From Caulochytrium protostelioides (taxonomy: Eukaryota; Chytridiomycota; Caulochytriomycetes; Caulochytriales; Caulochytriaceae), in NCBI GenBank assembly GCA_003615045.1, contig ML014151.1, forward strand, positions 62,001 through 126,000: a DNA stretch of 64,000 bases, read 5' to 3'. The position numbers and the translations under genes are program-made. This document shows, in pieces, positions 63,139-64,000 of the stretch. Under the pieces are notes generated by a model. The model saw nothing but the letters and a program-made list of their open reading frames with translations, made no database searches and had not been told where the DNA came from. The number at the start of each line of letters is the position of its first letter. The first letter of the stretch is position 1.

Positions 63139-63230
63139 GACCGCAAAATAACTGCTCAGCACAGCTTATCAATGACGTCTCGAGCCACAAGTGACTGCAC
63201 AGATGCTGAGCTGGCTGCCGTACGCAACAA

Positions 63231-63665
63231 CTGTCGCACGTAAAACCTGCGCGACCGTCTGATCAGAGGCTGTCCAGAAATGTATGATATTAGTTAAGAA
63301 AGAAAGGCCTGGAGACCAAGAGTATAATCATGGGAAGGGGGCGAGTCGTGTGGGAAAGGCCCAAGCGGGCAAAAACCCAGCGACTCGTTGTTGGGTGGTC
63401 AGGGTGCGCGGATGGATGGATGGCCGGCTCGGGCGTCATAAACCAATGAGACACTATGAGCCGGCCTATCGGAGTTAGGGGGTCTTGGCATGTATGGATG
63501 CCGGAGAGGGCTTAGCGTTCCCTAGCGCATCAGCCACGGCTAGCCAAGTGGATGACCGGGTGCGGAGTCAGCGGCCTCCCGCTCAGCTGCCACGGCCTGT
63601 CGAGGGAATATGCTGGGCGAAAAGGTCGTCGTCGAGGATTCCCCTCACAAAAACAATCTCACCGA
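63231..63665. repeat. Dispersed repeat element, copy R2
   Basis: Second copy of the R1 element in the same orientation, about two-thirds identical by eye. Hairpin A (63343-63386) keeps GAGTCG/CGACTC and TGGG/CCCA, but its inner stem is CCC/GGG instead of CCT/AGG. Hairpin B is GGCCGGCTC (63422-63430) with GAGCCGGCC (63458-63466) instead of GGTCGGCTC/GAGCCGACC. Both changes preserve pairing. No coding frame. Confidence 0.75.
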
Positions 63666-63689
63666 ACTACCGAGTTGTAGTTCCTTTGT

Positions 63690-64000
63690 GACGGGTCGTG
63701 GCTCAGTCTGGAGAGGCCCTAATCAGCTTATGGCAAAGGGTCAATAAATGTGTTTTAGTTGGGGGATTTATGATAGTATGAGAGGGGGTTGCGGAAGAAA
63801 GAAGATTGGTGACGTTGCTAAGGGTGCATCATGAGTAAGAGTGGTTGTCAGGGCTGGAGAGGCCGTAGACCTCTTTATATATATATGCGGCTCTTCTTGT
63901 TTCTGACGGAGTAGCTGGGAGCTTCGCCATGGTAATAATGTGGTTTACTTGGGGGCTTTGTGATAGTATGAGAGGAGGGAAGTTGCGGAGGGGAAAAGGT
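63690..64000. repeat. Tandem repeat running off the window end
   Basis: Two diverged units about 150-190 bp apart. Each has CTGGAGAGGCC, then (A/T)TGGGGG(A/C)TTT.TGATAGTATGAGAG and GTTGCGGA. The second is cut by the window end. A TATATATATAT run lies at 63875-63887. The unit resembles the tail of R1 (GATGATAGAATGG). Confidence 0.65.

Noticed and set aside
63000-63140. CRISPR-like array
   Set aside because: The 39-bp units are contiguous with no unique spacers, and the context is eukaryotic; it is a minisatellite.

Overview
The window looks like nuclear DNA of a fungus with a very GC-rich genome. The genes have few, short-to-medium GT-AG introns. They include fungal-type Stm1, Nup192/205, Sfr1/Mei5, a CAAX-ended G-gamma subunit and a secreted protein with a GPI-type tail. 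A SPIRAL1/Jupiter-like protein, scarce in Dikarya, points to a zoosporic (chytrid-grade) fungus. That placement is inference; no rRNA or mitochondrial marker is present to confirm it.

From 0.5 to 57.4 kb there are sixteen supported protein genes separated by long GC-rich spacers full of short tandem repeats. On the + strand, in order: EI24-like ER membrane protein, Sfr1/Mei5, G-protein gamma subunit, Nup192/205, Stm1/SERBP1. Then an acyl-CoA oxidase with a peroxisomal C-terminal signal on the - strand. Next on + come an NTF2-like protein, NADP isocitrate dehydrogenase with a mitochondrial presequence, a RhoGAP with an interrupted PH-like region, ribosomal protein eL30, a SPIRAL1-like protein, a secreted cell-surface protein and an exosome RNase PH-type subunit (Mtr3-like). 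Finally on - come a large unrecognised helical/coiled-coil protein, the DNA polymerase delta small subunit and a single-pass membrane protein. The genes are housekeeping and do not form one pathway. Highly expressed ones (eL30, Stm1) have strongly C/G-ending codons, and many starts sit in CACCATGG-like contexts.

From about 57.5 kb to the end the composition falls towards even base use, no intact gene is seen, and the DNA is repeat-rich. Two adjacent decayed - strand copies of a protein resembling the C-terminal half of TnpB/Fanzor-type RNA-guided nucleases lie at 59.6-60.9 kb. Beyond them are clustered perfect hairpins (61.27-61.38 kb) and two diverged direct copies (R1 and R2) of a 0.4 kb element. 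R1 and R2 share hairpin stems with compensatory base-pair changes. A 39-bp minisatellite lies between R1 and R2, and a tandem repeat runs off the window end. This part looks like a transposon graveyard or subtelomere-like region.
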